From Bacteroidia bacterium (GTDB taxonomy: Bacteria > Bacteroidota > Bacteroidia > Flavobacteriales > Flavobacteriaceae): 64,000 nucleotides of DNA. The notes beneath the pieces were generated by a model, which saw only the letters and a program-made list of their open reading frames with translations, had not been told where the DNA came from and made no database searches. Of the stretch, positions 45,031 to 53,851 are shown one piece after another; positions within the stretch are counted from its first letter, which is position 1, and each line of letters starts with the position of its first letter. Both the position numbers and the translations under genes were made by a program. The DNA lies in NCBI GenBank assembly GCA_030427865.1, contig JAUICK010000007.1, forward strand, positions 1 through 64,000, read 5' to 3'.

Positions 45031-45046
45031 ATTAACATATGTTAAT
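45031..45046. promoter_or_regulatory. perfect 16-bp palindrome, possible regulator site
   Basis: ATTAACATATGTTAAT is fully self-complementary. It lies 8 bases after the Crp/Fnr-like stop and 22 bases upstream of a TAnnTTTG element. The position fits an activator or repressor site; autoregulation is inference. Confidence 0.5.
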
Positions 45047-45067
45047 CTCTATAAAAATGAAAAATGC

Positions 45068-45075
45068 TACTTTTG
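45068..45075 (+). promoter_or_regulatory. promoter -7 element upstream of DUF6122
   Basis: TACTTTTG matches TAnnTTTG exactly. Transcription would start near 45082, just before a run of five C residues. Confidence 0.6.
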
Positions 45076-45081
45076 TTAAGT

Positions 45082-45150
45082 ATTATTTCCCCCAATTTAT
45101 TGTTATACTAACAATTTATATAAAGGCTTATTTTTAATAAGCCTTTTTTT
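45082..45150 (+). ncRNA. candidate short leader RNA or small RNA
   Basis: Between a -7 element and an intrinsic terminator is a potential transcript of about 70 bases. It contains a C-tract, a 7-bp hairpin ATTGTTA/TAACAAT, and the terminator stem AAAGGCTTATT/AATAAGCCTTT. It could be an independent small RNA or an attenuating leader of the DUF6122 gene. No known RNA family was recognised. Confidence 0.35.
45122..45150 (+). terminator. intrinsic terminator just before DUF6122
   Basis: An 11-bp perfect stem around TTT, then seven T residues, ends 5 bases before the DUF6122 ATG. It may end the upstream transcript or attenuate DUF6122. Confidence 0.82.
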
Positions 45151-45155
45151 ATTTT

Positions 45156-45464
45156 ATGTCTACAAAATTTATTATTCATTATGGTCTACATTTTATAGCG
45201 CCAGTTTTTATTGCTTTTTTTTTATTTAAATATAAATGGAAGGTCGTTTATTTGATTTTTTTTCTTTCGATGTTAGTTGATTTAGATCATTTATTGGCTA
45301 ACCCAATTTTTGATAAAAATAGATGCAGTATTAATTTTCATCCACTACATTCTTATTTTGCAATTGGTGTTTATTTTTTAGGATTATTTTTTAAGAAAAC
45401 AAGAATCATATGTTTGGCTTTGCTATTTCATATGATTACAGATTATATAGATTGCTACTTGTAA
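45156..45464 (+). CDS. DUF6122-like small membrane protein
   Basis: A 102-residue protein with three or four membrane segments and the pattern HYGLHFIAPVFIAFFLF, MLVDLDHLLANPIFD, HPLHSYFAIGVYFL and LLFHMITDYIDCYL. The repeated DxDH, HPLHS and HMxTDxID positions resemble metal-dependent membrane hydrolases of the YdjM/DUF457 type, which suggests but does not prove hydrolase activity. Its last 10 bases overlap the convergent flippase gene. Confidence 0.7.
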   Translation: MSTKFIIHYGLHFIAPVFIAFFLFKYKWKVVYLIFFLSMLVDLDHLLANPIFDKNRCSINFHPLHSYFAIGVYFLGLFFKKTRIICLALLFHMITDYIDCYL

Positions 45465-46945
45465 AATCTCTTTAAAAGGTTATCAAACTCATTAGATATT
45501 TTTAGTTTTAAAACTAAAAACACATATAACACTAAGATAATAATACTTTTAAAGATAATATTAATTATAGGCGTTATCGAAAAGTTAGCTATTTCTATAG
45601 TTGGTAAATTAAAATCCCAAAAATAGAAGCCAAACAATAAAATTAAAATGATACCAAACATCTTAAAAGATTTAGATGTAAAAGGTGTAATTTTAAACTT
45701 ATTGTAAACAAACCATAATTTAACTGTATTAAAAGTAAGAATTGTTAATAATGTTGCCAAAGCCAAACCATTAGTTCCATACTCAAGGTTAAAGTAAAAC
45801 AACTTATTTAAAAGATATACAGATAAAGACATGCCTAACGCTAAAGGTAAAGTAACTTTATAAAACTTAGAATTATTGATAATTGCACCATTACTTCCTA
45901 AAAACATGGTATATAATTTGGCTAAAGAAATCATTAAAACTACATATTCTCCTCCAGCATAACCTTTTTCTGGCATAATTTTAAATAGCTCGCTTACACC
46001 GCAATTAACAAGTAAAAAGAATAAGCCACCAACCAAAAATAAATTAATAGAGCTTTTTTTATATAAACTTTCAACTTCTTTGTTATTAAATTCATTAAGA
46101 GACTTAGAGGTTAAAGGTTGTAAAATTTGTGTCATAGCCCTACTAGGTGCTTCTATAAAAGAGCCAATAAAAACTGCTACTGAATAATATGCAGCTTTTT
46201 CTATAGTATCTTTTCCTGGTATCATTATTTTATCAATATCTAACAAAATAGCACCAGCACTACCTGCTAAAATTATGTATAAAGAGTATTTTATAATTTC
46301 AGAAAAGTTATTTGGTAGTTTAAAATAAAATTTAGGTAAATATATATAAAACGCATAAATCATCATCACCAAAACTCTTAAAAGATAAGCACCTGTTAAA
46401 TAGAAAATAAATTCAGATTTTGAAATAAAATCAAAGAAAACAGCCAATAAAAGCAACATTACAACAACTCTGTTCCAAAGTTCTTTTAATAGATTTCCGA
46501 ATACGGTTTGTAACTGTACTTTGGTCCAAGAATAAAAAAGCTCAAAATAAGCACATGCAATTGCTATTAAATAAATAGAAAACGTATAATCTTCTATTAT
46601 TTGATTCTCTTTAGTAACTCTACTCATAATCCAATCGTGCGCGTAATCCCATAAAAATCCAAGAGGAATCGCAATAAATAAGGGTAAGAAAATTACTGAT
46701 GATAAAAATTTATCTTTTTCTTCTTTGGTTTTATAGGATGAAAAGAATTTTACAATGGTATATTGAATTCCAAAAGCAGTTAGCGGCATTACTAAATTAG
46801 ATGCAGATAACAAAAATGTTACCATTCCATAGAATTCAGATTCTAAAATTCTTGGATAAAATACAATCGTATTGATACCTCCAATTAAAAAAGCTCCATA
46901 AATAATTATGGTATTTCTAAACGATTGCTTTAGTACAATTCCCAT
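45455..46945 (-). CDS. polysaccharide flippase (Wzx/MATE-like)
   Basis: A 496-residue inner-membrane protein with 12-14 helices, of the oligosaccharide flippase family (KQSFRNTIIIYGAFLIGGIN at the start; SMILQPLTSKS-like central loop). It would flip lipid-linked glycans to the periplasm. It is the last gene of the 52.6-45.5 kb operon and starts one base after the GT4 stop. Its 3' end overlaps the DUF6122 gene by 10 bases and contains a 22-bp perfect AT palindrome (45499-45520). Confidence 0.88.
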   Translation of the reverse strand: MGIVLKQSFRNTIIIYGAFLIGGINTIVFYPRILESEFYGMVTFLLSASNLVMPLTAFGIQYTIVKFFSSYKTKEEKDKFLSSVIFLPLFIAIPLGFLWDYAHDWIMSRVTKENQIIEDYTFSIYLIAIACAYFELFYSWTKVQLQTVFGNLLKELWNRVVVMLLLLAVFFDFISKSEFIFYLTGAYLLRVLVMMIYAFYIYLPKFYFKLPNNFSEIIKYSLYIILAGSAGAILLDIDKIMIPGKDTIEKAAYYSVAVFIGSFIEAPSRAMTQILQPLTSKSLNEFNNKEVESLYKKSSINLFLVGGLFFLLVNCGVSELFKIMPEKGYAGGEYVVLMISLAKLYTMFLGSNGAIINNSKFYKVTLPLALGMSLSVYLLNKLFYFNLEYGTNGLALATLLTILTFNTVKLWFVYNKFKITPFTSKSFKMFGIILILLFGFYFWDFNLPTIEIANFSITPIINIIFKSIIILVLYVFLVLKLKISNEFDNLLKRFYK

Positions 46946-46946
46946 G

Positions 46947-48212
46947 TTACGAATGTAAACTTTTAATTATGTTTGCCAATTTTTTTGTCAATTCTTTTCT
47001 ATGAAATTGTTGAATGTTTGTTGATTTTACAACTAAATTTTCTTCTTTATATTGCTGATAAAGTTCTAAAATTTTTGTTTTTAACTTTTCTTTATCATCA
47101 AAATTAATAACAACTCCAGAATTGGTATCTTCTAAAACTTTAGACAAATCTCCTTGAGTTGGAGCTAATGCTAAAATAGGTCTATTTGCTGTTAAATATT
47201 CAAATAATTTTCCTGTTAAAATTCCTTCAGATTTTTTTACATTGGGAATTAACAATAATAAAACCTGAGCTTTTTTCTGGTATTCTATTGCTTTTTGATG
47301 ATGAACATAACCAACAAAACATGAATTTTCTATTAAATTATTCTTTCGAATTTCTGTTTTTACTTCATCAGAAATATCTCCAATAAAATTTAGTTTTAAA
47401 TCATTTTTAAAAGTTGTATTTTTAGAACAAATTTCGCATAAAATATTAAAAAACACTTTGGGATTACTTTGTTGAGGCAGCAAACCCACATAAGAAATAG
47501 AAAATTCGGTATCTAAAAGAATTGGTTTTAAACTTTCAACTTCATCATCAAAACCATTGGTAATAACTTCTACTCTTTTTGCATGTTTAGAAAGCGCTTT
47601 TTTTAAAGTATTGCTTACCGTTAAAACGCAATCAGCATTTTGCAAAACTATATTTTCTAATTTTTTATTTCTTTTTTTAGCAAAAGAAAGTTGGTTAAAA
47701 TCTTTGTGATAATATAAATCTGACCATGGATCTCTAAAATCTGCTATCCACTTTAAATTATTTTTTTGCTTTAGCTTATAGGCAATTAAGTGCATACTAT
47801 GAGGTGGCCCAGTAGAAATAATTGTTTTTATATTATTTTCTTTAATATATTTTTGAAGAAAGTTTACAGAAGGTTTTATCCAAAATATTTTTGGATCTGG
47901 AATAAAGAAATTTCCTCTAATAAATGATAAAATCCCGCCTTTACTAAGATTAGAAATTCCGCTTTTACTCGTTTTTTTCTTCTTCCAAAACAACAAATCT
48001 GTTGGTTCCCAAATGGGTTGTTTTAGAATTTTTATATGATCTGGAATTTCTTTTTCCAAAGAATTATCTTCTTTAAGATAGTTTGCATTATCTACTGTAT
48101 AAACAACAGGTTCTATACTAAATTCTTGCAGGTATTTTACAAATTTCAACCAACGTTGAACGCCAGAACCTCCTGCTGGTGGCCAATAATATGTTATGAT
48201 TAAAACTTTCAA
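46947..48212 (-). CDS. glycosyltransferase, GT4-like
   Basis: A 421-residue GT-B enzyme. The N-terminal VLIITYYWPPAGGSGVQRWLKF binds the acceptor side, and the C-terminal donor domain has ISYVGLLPQQSNPKVFF and EGILTGKLFEYLTANRPILA with the conserved ExxG-like Glu. The start codon is TTG at 48210-48212, overlapping the previous gene's TGA as TTGA. Donor and acceptor sugars are unknown. Confidence 0.87.
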   Translation of the reverse strand: MKVLIITYYWPPAGGSGVQRWLKFVKYLQEFSIEPVVYTVDNANYLKEDNSLEKEIPDHIKILKQPIWEPTDLLFWKKKKTSKSGISNLSKGGILSFIRGNFFIPDPKIFWIKPSVNFLQKYIKENNIKTIISTGPPHSMHLIAYKLKQKNNLKWIADFRDPWSDLYYHKDFNQLSFAKKRNKKLENIVLQNADCVLTVSNTLKKALSKHAKRVEVITNGFDDEVESLKPILLDTEFSISYVGLLPQQSNPKVFFNILCEICSKNTTFKNDLKLNFIGDISDEVKTEIRKNNLIENSCFVGYVHHQKAIEYQKKAQVLLLLIPNVKKSEGILTGKLFEYLTANRPILALAPTQGDLSKVLEDTNSGVVINFDDKEKLKTKILELYQQYKEENLVVKSTNIQQFHRKELTKKLANIIKSLHS

Positions 48213-49453
48213 GAAGATAAATTATCGTATAAATGTAGGAGTTTTTTTGCAGTAAACTCCCAATTTAAATTACCTTTATAAGCTAATTCATAACCTTTTT
48301 CTGCTTTTTGAATTGCTTTTTTATAATTTCGATTGATGTCTAACACAGCATCAGCAAAACTTTTTGCATTACCTGCTTTAAAAACCGAACCAATTTTATT
48401 CGCTTTTACAACTCGCTTTAACGGTAAGCAATCAGAAACCAATAATGGTTTATTTGAAAGTAGTATTTGATATAATTTATGAGGAATTGTACTTTCTGTG
48501 TGTGGGTTAGAAATGTGTGGAATAATGTTAATAGCTGAATTTTTCATGATTTGAACTACTTCTTCAAAAGGCTGGCTTCTATAGATAACTACGTTTTTAC
48601 GAACCCCAACTTTATCAATCAAATTTTCTAAATAATCTTTTACATCTTTGTTTACAGGGCCAATTAAAGCCAACAAAACATTTGGTTGTTCTTTTACAAT
48701 ATATTGCATACCCTTTATGGCTGTTTGTAAACCTCTATGGGGACCAAATCCGCCAACATAAGAAATAATGAACTTATCTATATTTTCTTTAAATAAAGAA
48801 TCTTTTTGGGCAATAAATTTATGTGCAAATTCTTTTTTTTCTGAATTGGTAATTACAGTTATTTTTTGTGCATCAATTACTGTATCTGCAACAATTCTTT
48901 CTTTCATTTCTTCTACAACAGCAATAATTTTATCATATTTTTTAATGATTCTATTTTCATAATTTTGCCATCTTTGATAATTAAAAAAAAGTTTATTTTT
49001 TAATCTAATTATTAGACTTTTTCTCCAAGAAAACCAAGTTAACAAAGCAGCCGCATAATTTTCATGTAAATCTAAAATAGAAACTAAATTGAATTTTTCA
49101 GCAAACATATAACCTGTTTTTGCTAGTGGTAAATCGTGAACATGAAGTACATCAATTTTATGTTCTTGAATTATTTTAGGTAAACTTCTTTTAAATTTAG
49201 GATGTATAAAATTAATCGCTAACCTCATATCAATCAACCCTTTTTCTCTAAAGCTTTTGTAATAAATTTTTCTTAATACAGTTACATTTTTTATAATTTC
49301 AAATTCTTTATCATTAGCTTTCCTACAACACAATATAAAAATATTATGCTTTAAGGCTAACGATTCTGCTTCTTTTCTAACTCTGATATCTGCGGGATAA
49401 TACCCGTCAACAATCATTAAAACATTCTTCTTGTTCGATTTATTTTGTTGCAT
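48209..49453 (-). CDS. glycosyltransferase, GT4-like
   Basis: A 414-residue GT-B enzyme. N-terminal LMIVDGYYPADIRVRKEAESLA, central IDVLHVHDLPLAKTGYMFA, and donor-binding YVGGFGPHRGLQTAIKGM with STIPHKLYQILLSNKPLLVSD. It overlaps the methyltransferase upstream by 14 bases and the second GT downstream by 4. It likely adds a sugar to the same glycan as its neighbours. Confidence 0.88.
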   Translation of the reverse strand: MQQNKSNKKNVLMIVDGYYPADIRVRKEAESLALKHNIFILCCRKANDKEFEIIKNVTVLRKIYYKSFREKGLIDMRLAINFIHPKFKRSLPKIIQEHKIDVLHVHDLPLAKTGYMFAEKFNLVSILDLHENYAAALLTWFSWRKSLIIRLKNKLFFNYQRWQNYENRIIKKYDKIIAVVEEMKERIVADTVIDAQKITVITNSEKKEFAHKFIAQKDSLFKENIDKFIISYVGGFGPHRGLQTAIKGMQYIVKEQPNVLLALIGPVNKDVKDYLENLIDKVGVRKNVVIYRSQPFEEVVQIMKNSAINIIPHISNPHTESTIPHKLYQILLSNKPLLVSDCLPLKRVVKANKIGSVFKAGNAKSFADAVLDINRNYKKAIQKAEKGYELAYKGNLNWEFTAKKLLHLYDNLSS

Positions 49454-49955
49454 AAACCGCGTAATATCTTGGAGTAAATTTTCTTAAAATCGGTCTAAAC
49501 CCAATTTTTTTTATTGGGCTTGTCCATTTTTCAGTTTCTTGAATTTTCCAACCAGATTTTTCCAATAACCAGTCAAACTGCCAATCTTCAAACTCATGAT
49601 AATGCCTGTCCCATAAATCTGTTTTACTCTTATATGCTTTTGCAAACCATAAGCCTAAAGGAATAGTAGCAATTAATCGAGTTGTTTCGATAGCTCTTAA
49701 AACATTAAATGGAGCTAATAAATGTTCGAAAACTTCAAAGGCAGTTACGGCATCAACATTGTGTTGTTTTACTATCTCTGGCAACAAATCTAAATCTTCT
49801 CCTTGAGTATTAATAACGTTGTATCCATTTTGTTCCATAATTTCAGAAAAGGGGTTTCTAGTCCCTAAATCTAAAATAGTGGCTGGTGCAGGAACAACTT
49901 TTTGTAAGAAAGCTAATGTATGTTGGTAACGCTTTGTAGGTAATTTAGTGTACAT
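49440..49955 (-). CDS. small SAM-dependent methyltransferase
   Basis: A 171-residue class I methyltransferase with motif I ATILDLGTRNPFSEIM, an acidic motif II region (GEDLDLLPEIV) and AVTAFEVFEHLLAPF. It may methylate a sugar or lipid intermediate of the surrounding glycan pathway; the substrate is inferred only from context. It overlaps YfhO by 11 bases and the GT by 14. Confidence 0.82.
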   Translation of the reverse strand: MYTKLPTKRYQHTLAFLQKVVPAPATILDLGTRNPFSEIMEQNGYNVINTQGEDLDLLPEIVKQHNVDAVTAFEVFEHLLAPFNVLRAIETTRLIATIPLGLWFAKAYKSKTDLWDRHYHEFEDWQFDWLLEKSGWKIQETEKWTSPIKKIGFRPILRKFTPRYYAVYATK

Positions 49956-52368
49956 TTTTTCTTATTCTCTTTTTATCGTAAAAAACCCATCCAACACCAA
50001 TCAACAATAGTAAACTGTAAGATGTAAGAGAAATTAGTTTTCCTTGTTGAATTACTTTTGGTTCGAATTTAAAGACAATGGTATGCTTACCTTTTGGAAT
50101 AACCATTCCTCTTAAAACATAATTAACTCTATAATGTGGCGTTAGTACGTCATCTATATAAGCATTCCAGCCATCTTCATAGTAAATTTCAGAAAAAACT
50201 GCAAATTGCTCTTTTTGGGTTTTTGATTGATAGGTTAATGATGTTACCTTGTAATCTGTTAGTTGAATAGTTGCAGTTGTGTCTTTAGCAATGTTAAATT
50301 GAATTTTTCTATCAATTTTACTTATATCAACAACAGCATTCGTTTTTGTATTCAAAGAATCTAATGCTTGTATTTCTTCATTTGAAGAATTCACTACTTT
50401 TACGTTATTTACAAACCAAGCATTTCCATTTGCATCAGGATTAATTTGTGCTTTTATTTTGCCTTTATCATCTGCAATAATAAAATACTTCGTATTTAAC
50501 ATGTTTAAAACCTGCATATTATTCTTTGCAATTTGATAATCGAATAACTCTTGATAACGGCCTAATTTGGCTGCATGATAACCTCCAATAGAATTATGAA
50601 AATACGACGTACTTCCATCATTCATAGGGTTTACTGCAAAATTAGCTACTCTAAAATGAGTTTTGTCTTGCAAAATTAATTTGTCTGCATCAGATGCTGT
50701 AAAAGGTTTTTCTATTTTTCTTGATGGTTTAAAATCATCTTCATTTACATATTTTTTATTTACCGAAACTAAATCAAACAATATAAAAACTAAAAGAGCT
50801 AAAATGGCATATTTTTGTTTTAGTTTGTTTTTTAATAACATCCATAAAACAGCAGCAGAAAAGAACATTAGTAACAAAGAGCGAATGGAGTCTATAAACA
50901 ACATCGATTTTCTATCTGCTATTACTGCGTCTTTTAATCCTGGTAGCTGGCTATATTGCCCATCTCTTAACCCTTCAAAAGTTGAAAAACCATGAGCTAA
51001 TAAAAATCCAACAACAATTAAACCTCCAAAAACATATACTGCTTTTTTTAATGCTATTTGTTTTTCGTTTGAAGAAATTTTAGATGAAAAGAATTCTTTT
51101 AATGCCAAAACCCCTAAAATAGGTACACATAATTCTGCAATGATCTGTATAGACGAAACTGCTCTAAATTTGTTGTATAAAGGAAAATAATCTATAAAAA
51201 GATTGGTTAAAAATTCGAAGTTACGTCCCCAGCTCATTAATATAGAAAAAATAGTAGCCGCTACTAACCATTGTTTTAAGCGTCCTTTTACTAAGAAAAT
51301 TCCTAAGAAAAATAAAAAGAAAATTACTGCACCAATATAAGCAGGTGCTTCTATAATGGTTTGATCTCCCCAATACGTTAAAACCTGTTCAGAATATTCT
51401 TTTGCTACTTTTTTTCCAGCTACTTTTTCTATAGTTTTATAAAAGCTGGAATTCTCGCCTAATTTTTCTACAGTTCCTCCTCCCATAAAACGAGGAACAA
51501 ACAAATTAAACGTTTCTAATTTTGCATAACTATATTCTGTAATATAGGCTTTATCTAATCCTTTTGTAGCTTTCTTTTTGCTTCCATCTGGGTTAATAGT
51601 TAATTCAGATTTACCTCGTGTACTATGGTCAGCGTATTCTTTCATTGCCTTTAAACGAGGAGCATTTGCACCAATTCCTAAAACAATTCCTGCAAGAATT
51701 ACTGCCACTTGTTTTATAAATCTTGGTAGTATTTTTTCTTTTAAAGCCTGTATAAGTTCTACAATTCCTAAAATTAACAAACAAAAACCAAGATAATAAG
51801 TCATCTGTGGATGATTTGTATAAATCTCTAAAGCCATTGCAACTCCAGTAACTATAAAACCCAGTACATACTTTTTTTGAAAAACCCACAAAACTCCTGC
51901 TAAAACTAAAGGCATATAAGCAATAGCATGTGCTTTAGCATTATGACCTGGAACAAAAATAATAATCAAATAAGTAGAAAAGCCAAAGGCTAAAGAGCCT
52001 AAAATGGCAAGTCTCCATTTTACTTTTAATGCCAACATTAGCACAAAAAAACTTAGAAAATACAAAAAAGTATAATCTGCTGGTCTTGGTAAAAATCGTA
52101 ATAATTTATCTAAACTCCTTACAAAATCGTTTGGATAATATGCGCTTAACTGATATGCTGGCATTCCACTAAAAGAAGCACCTGTCCAGTAAGGTTCTTT
52201 ATTATTTTCTGCTCTATAATCAACAATTTCTTTAGACATTCCTCTAAACTGAGTAATATCTGACTGACTTAACTTTTGTCCTTTTAAAACAGGATGAAAA
52301 TATAGAATAGAAGCTAAAACAAAAATTGTTATAGCAATTACATAAGGTATAAGTTTTGTAAATTTCAT
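49945..52368 (-). CDS. YfhO-family membrane protein
   Basis: An 807-residue protein with about a dozen membrane helices and a large C-terminal soluble domain, of the YfhO family. Features are HPVLKGQKLSQSDITQFRGM, MPAYQLSAYYPNDF and VPGHNAKAHAIAYMPLVLA, then a C-terminal beta-rich domain with FSEIYYEDGWNAYIDD. YfhO is structurally akin to GT-C glycosyltransferases that use polyprenyl-phosphate sugars, so lipid or protein glycosylation on the periplasmic side is plausible. DUF4834 lies 2 bases upstream. Confidence 0.9.
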   Translation of the reverse strand: MKFTKLIPYVIAITIFVLASILYFHPVLKGQKLSQSDITQFRGMSKEIVDYRAENNKEPYWTGASFSGMPAYQLSAYYPNDFVRSLDKLLRFLPRPADYTFLYFLSFFVLMLALKVKWRLAILGSLAFGFSTYLIIIFVPGHNAKAHAIAYMPLVLAGVLWVFQKKYVLGFIVTGVAMALEIYTNHPQMTYYLGFCLLILGIVELIQALKEKILPRFIKQVAVILAGIVLGIGANAPRLKAMKEYADHSTRGKSELTINPDGSKKKATKGLDKAYITEYSYAKLETFNLFVPRFMGGGTVEKLGENSSFYKTIEKVAGKKVAKEYSEQVLTYWGDQTIIEAPAYIGAVIFFLFFLGIFLVKGRLKQWLVAATIFSILMSWGRNFEFLTNLFIDYFPLYNKFRAVSSIQIIAELCVPILGVLALKEFFSSKISSNEKQIALKKAVYVFGGLIVVGFLLAHGFSTFEGLRDGQYSQLPGLKDAVIADRKSMLFIDSIRSLLLMFFSAAVLWMLLKNKLKQKYAILALLVFILFDLVSVNKKYVNEDDFKPSRKIEKPFTASDADKLILQDKTHFRVANFAVNPMNDGSTSYFHNSIGGYHAAKLGRYQELFDYQIAKNNMQVLNMLNTKYFIIADDKGKIKAQINPDANGNAWFVNNVKVVNSSNEEIQALDSLNTKTNAVVDISKIDRKIQFNIAKDTTATIQLTDYKVTSLTYQSKTQKEQFAVFSEIYYEDGWNAYIDDVLTPHYRVNYVLRGMVIPKGKHTIVFKFEPKVIQQGKLISLTSYSLLLLIGVGWVFYDKKRIRKNVH

Positions 52369-52370
52369 AG

Positions 52371-52628
52371 CTATTCTATTTCCTCAAAATCTACATATTC
52401 TCCAACAGAATTCTTGCTTTGTTGTTGATTTCTTGGTTTTTTATCGATTACGGTTTCTCCTTCTGGCACAGTAGTTTTATCATGTTGCTGCCCTCCATAT
52501 TGTTGCTGTGCTTTCTTTTGAATTGTTTCTGCGGCTTTTTTCATTAAAAAAGGAGCAAACAATCTTGCTAAAAATTTAAAAGCATAATAAAATAGAAGTA
52601 TAATAAAAATAGTTTTTAGTAAACCCAT
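52371..52628 (-). CDS. DUF4834 small membrane protein
   Basis: An 85-residue protein with one N-terminal membrane segment (LLKTIFIILLFYYAFKFLARLF) followed by a polar, Gln-rich tail that ends VGEYVDFEEIE. It matches DUF4834, a Bacteroidota family without a known role. It heads the glycan operon, with a -7 element 28 bases upstream. Confidence 0.82.
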   Translation of the reverse strand: MGLLKTIFIILLFYYAFKFLARLFAPFLMKKAAETIQKKAQQQYGGQQHDKTTVPEGETVIDKKPRNQQQSKNSVGEYVDFEEIE

Positions 52629-52655
52629 TTAAAATATATGTTTGTAAAAATCAAT

Positions 52656-52663
52656 CAAAAATA
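52656..52663 (-). promoter_or_regulatory. promoter -7 element of the DUF4834-YfhO-glycan operon
   Basis: The minus strand reads TATTTTTG, fitting TAnnTTTG, 28 bases before the DUF4834 ATG. No well-spaced -33 TTG is visible. Confidence 0.5.
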
Positions 52664-52757
52664 ACAATTTTGAACACAATTAATACGTTAACAATCTATA
52701 AAACTTTCACAAACTGAAAAAAGTAGATATTGCTTTTAAAAAATAGCTTTTTTACCC

Positions 52758-52765
52758 TATGTTTG
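52758..52765 (+). promoter_or_regulatory. promoter -7 element of the outer-membrane barrel gene
   Basis: TATGTTTG matches TAnnTTTG exactly, 43 bases before the ATG at 52808. Confidence 0.6.
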
Positions 52766-52807
52766 TGATAAATGATAGATACCAGTTCTATAATTGCATT
52801 CTAACTT

Positions 52808-53830
52808 ATGAAGAAATCTCTATTTCAACTTTTTTGTATCACTTTTCTTTTTGGAATATCTTCTATACACGCACAATATACAGAGGTTATAAACTCCAAC
52901 AAACCCGGTTTTTCTGAAAGCCCTTATAGTGTTGGAAGTGGTGTTTATCAGTTTGAAAGCAATTTGTTTTTAAGAAACACTTCTTTAGATCCCACATTTT
53001 CAAGGCCACAATCTTTTGGTTTAGACTTACTTTTTAGAACCAGTTTTTTTCTTGAAAAATTAGAATTCAATGCACAATTAACTTATCAAAAAGATAAAAT
53101 TGCTTTTAAAAATATTTTTACTTCTCATTATAACACATCTGGCTTAAGTAGATTTACCATTGGCGCTAAATACTTATTGTTTCAACCCAAATACACAGAC
53201 AAATCTAAAGAAGTAAGGAGTTGGAAACGCAGAAATGCTTTCGATAAAAAAAGGTTTATTCCTTCTGTAGCAATTTACTTAGGATTAAATACTGATTTTG
53301 TTAACGACGTTCATAAAACAGGTAATTTTTCTCCAAAAATTGGTGTTTTATTACAAAATAATTTAAGCAGAGAGTTTAATGTAATTACCAATATTTTTTA
53401 TGATAAAGCAGGAACAGATTTTGCAGAATTTTCTTATATTGTAACTGCTACACAAAACATTAGTAATAGATGGTCTGCATTTTTTGAAAATCAAGGAATT
53501 TTTCAAAAATATCAAAACAATGCAAATTTCGGAACGGGTTTGGCTTACTTATTTAGTAAAGATTTTCAAATTAACACCTCTGCAAGATATCTTTTAGAAG
53601 GCAAAACATCTGGTTTTTACATAGGTTTAGGGGCTTCTTATAGAATTAATAAACATCAAGATTCTTTTGTAGAAGTAGATGAAAATGGAAAACAAATAAA
53701 AGAAACTCCTATTACTAGATACAATAAAAAGAAAAAAGAAGGCTTTTTCTCTCGTCTTTTTAATATTTTTAAGAAAAAAGACAAAAAGAAAACTAAAAGA
53801 AGACAAAAAAGAAAGCGTAGAAGCAACTAA
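52808..53830 (+). CDS. outer-membrane beta-barrel transporter-like protein with a basic C-terminal tail
   Basis: A 340-residue exported protein: signal peptide (LFQLFCITFLFGISSIHAQ), then NSNKPGFSESPYSVGSGVYQFESN and alternating strands typical of the Phenol_MetA_deg-like barrel group (PF13557-like). The last strand is near residue 285. About 40 residues then follow, containing GFFSRLFNIF and a run of Lys/Arg (KKKDKKKTKRRQKRKRR). Such a tail is unusual for a barrel and would probably lie in the periplasm. The next gene starts 21 bases later. Confidence 0.6.
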   Translation: MKKSLFQLFCITFLFGISSIHAQYTEVINSNKPGFSESPYSVGSGVYQFESNLFLRNTSLDPTFSRPQSFGLDLLFRTSFFLEKLEFNAQLTYQKDKIAFKNIFTSHYNTSGLSRFTIGAKYLLFQPKYTDKSKEVRSWKRRNAFDKKRFIPSVAIYLGLNTDFVNDVHKTGNFSPKIGVLLQNNLSREFNVITNIFYDKAGTDFAEFSYIVTATQNISNRWSAFFENQGIFQKYQNNANFGTGLAYLFSKDFQINTSARYLLEGKTSGFYIGLGASYRINKHQDSFVEVDENGKQIKETPITRYNKKKKEGFFSRLFNIFKKKDKKKTKRRQKRKRRSN

Positions 53831-53851
53831 AAAGAGGCAACCAAAAAAGCT

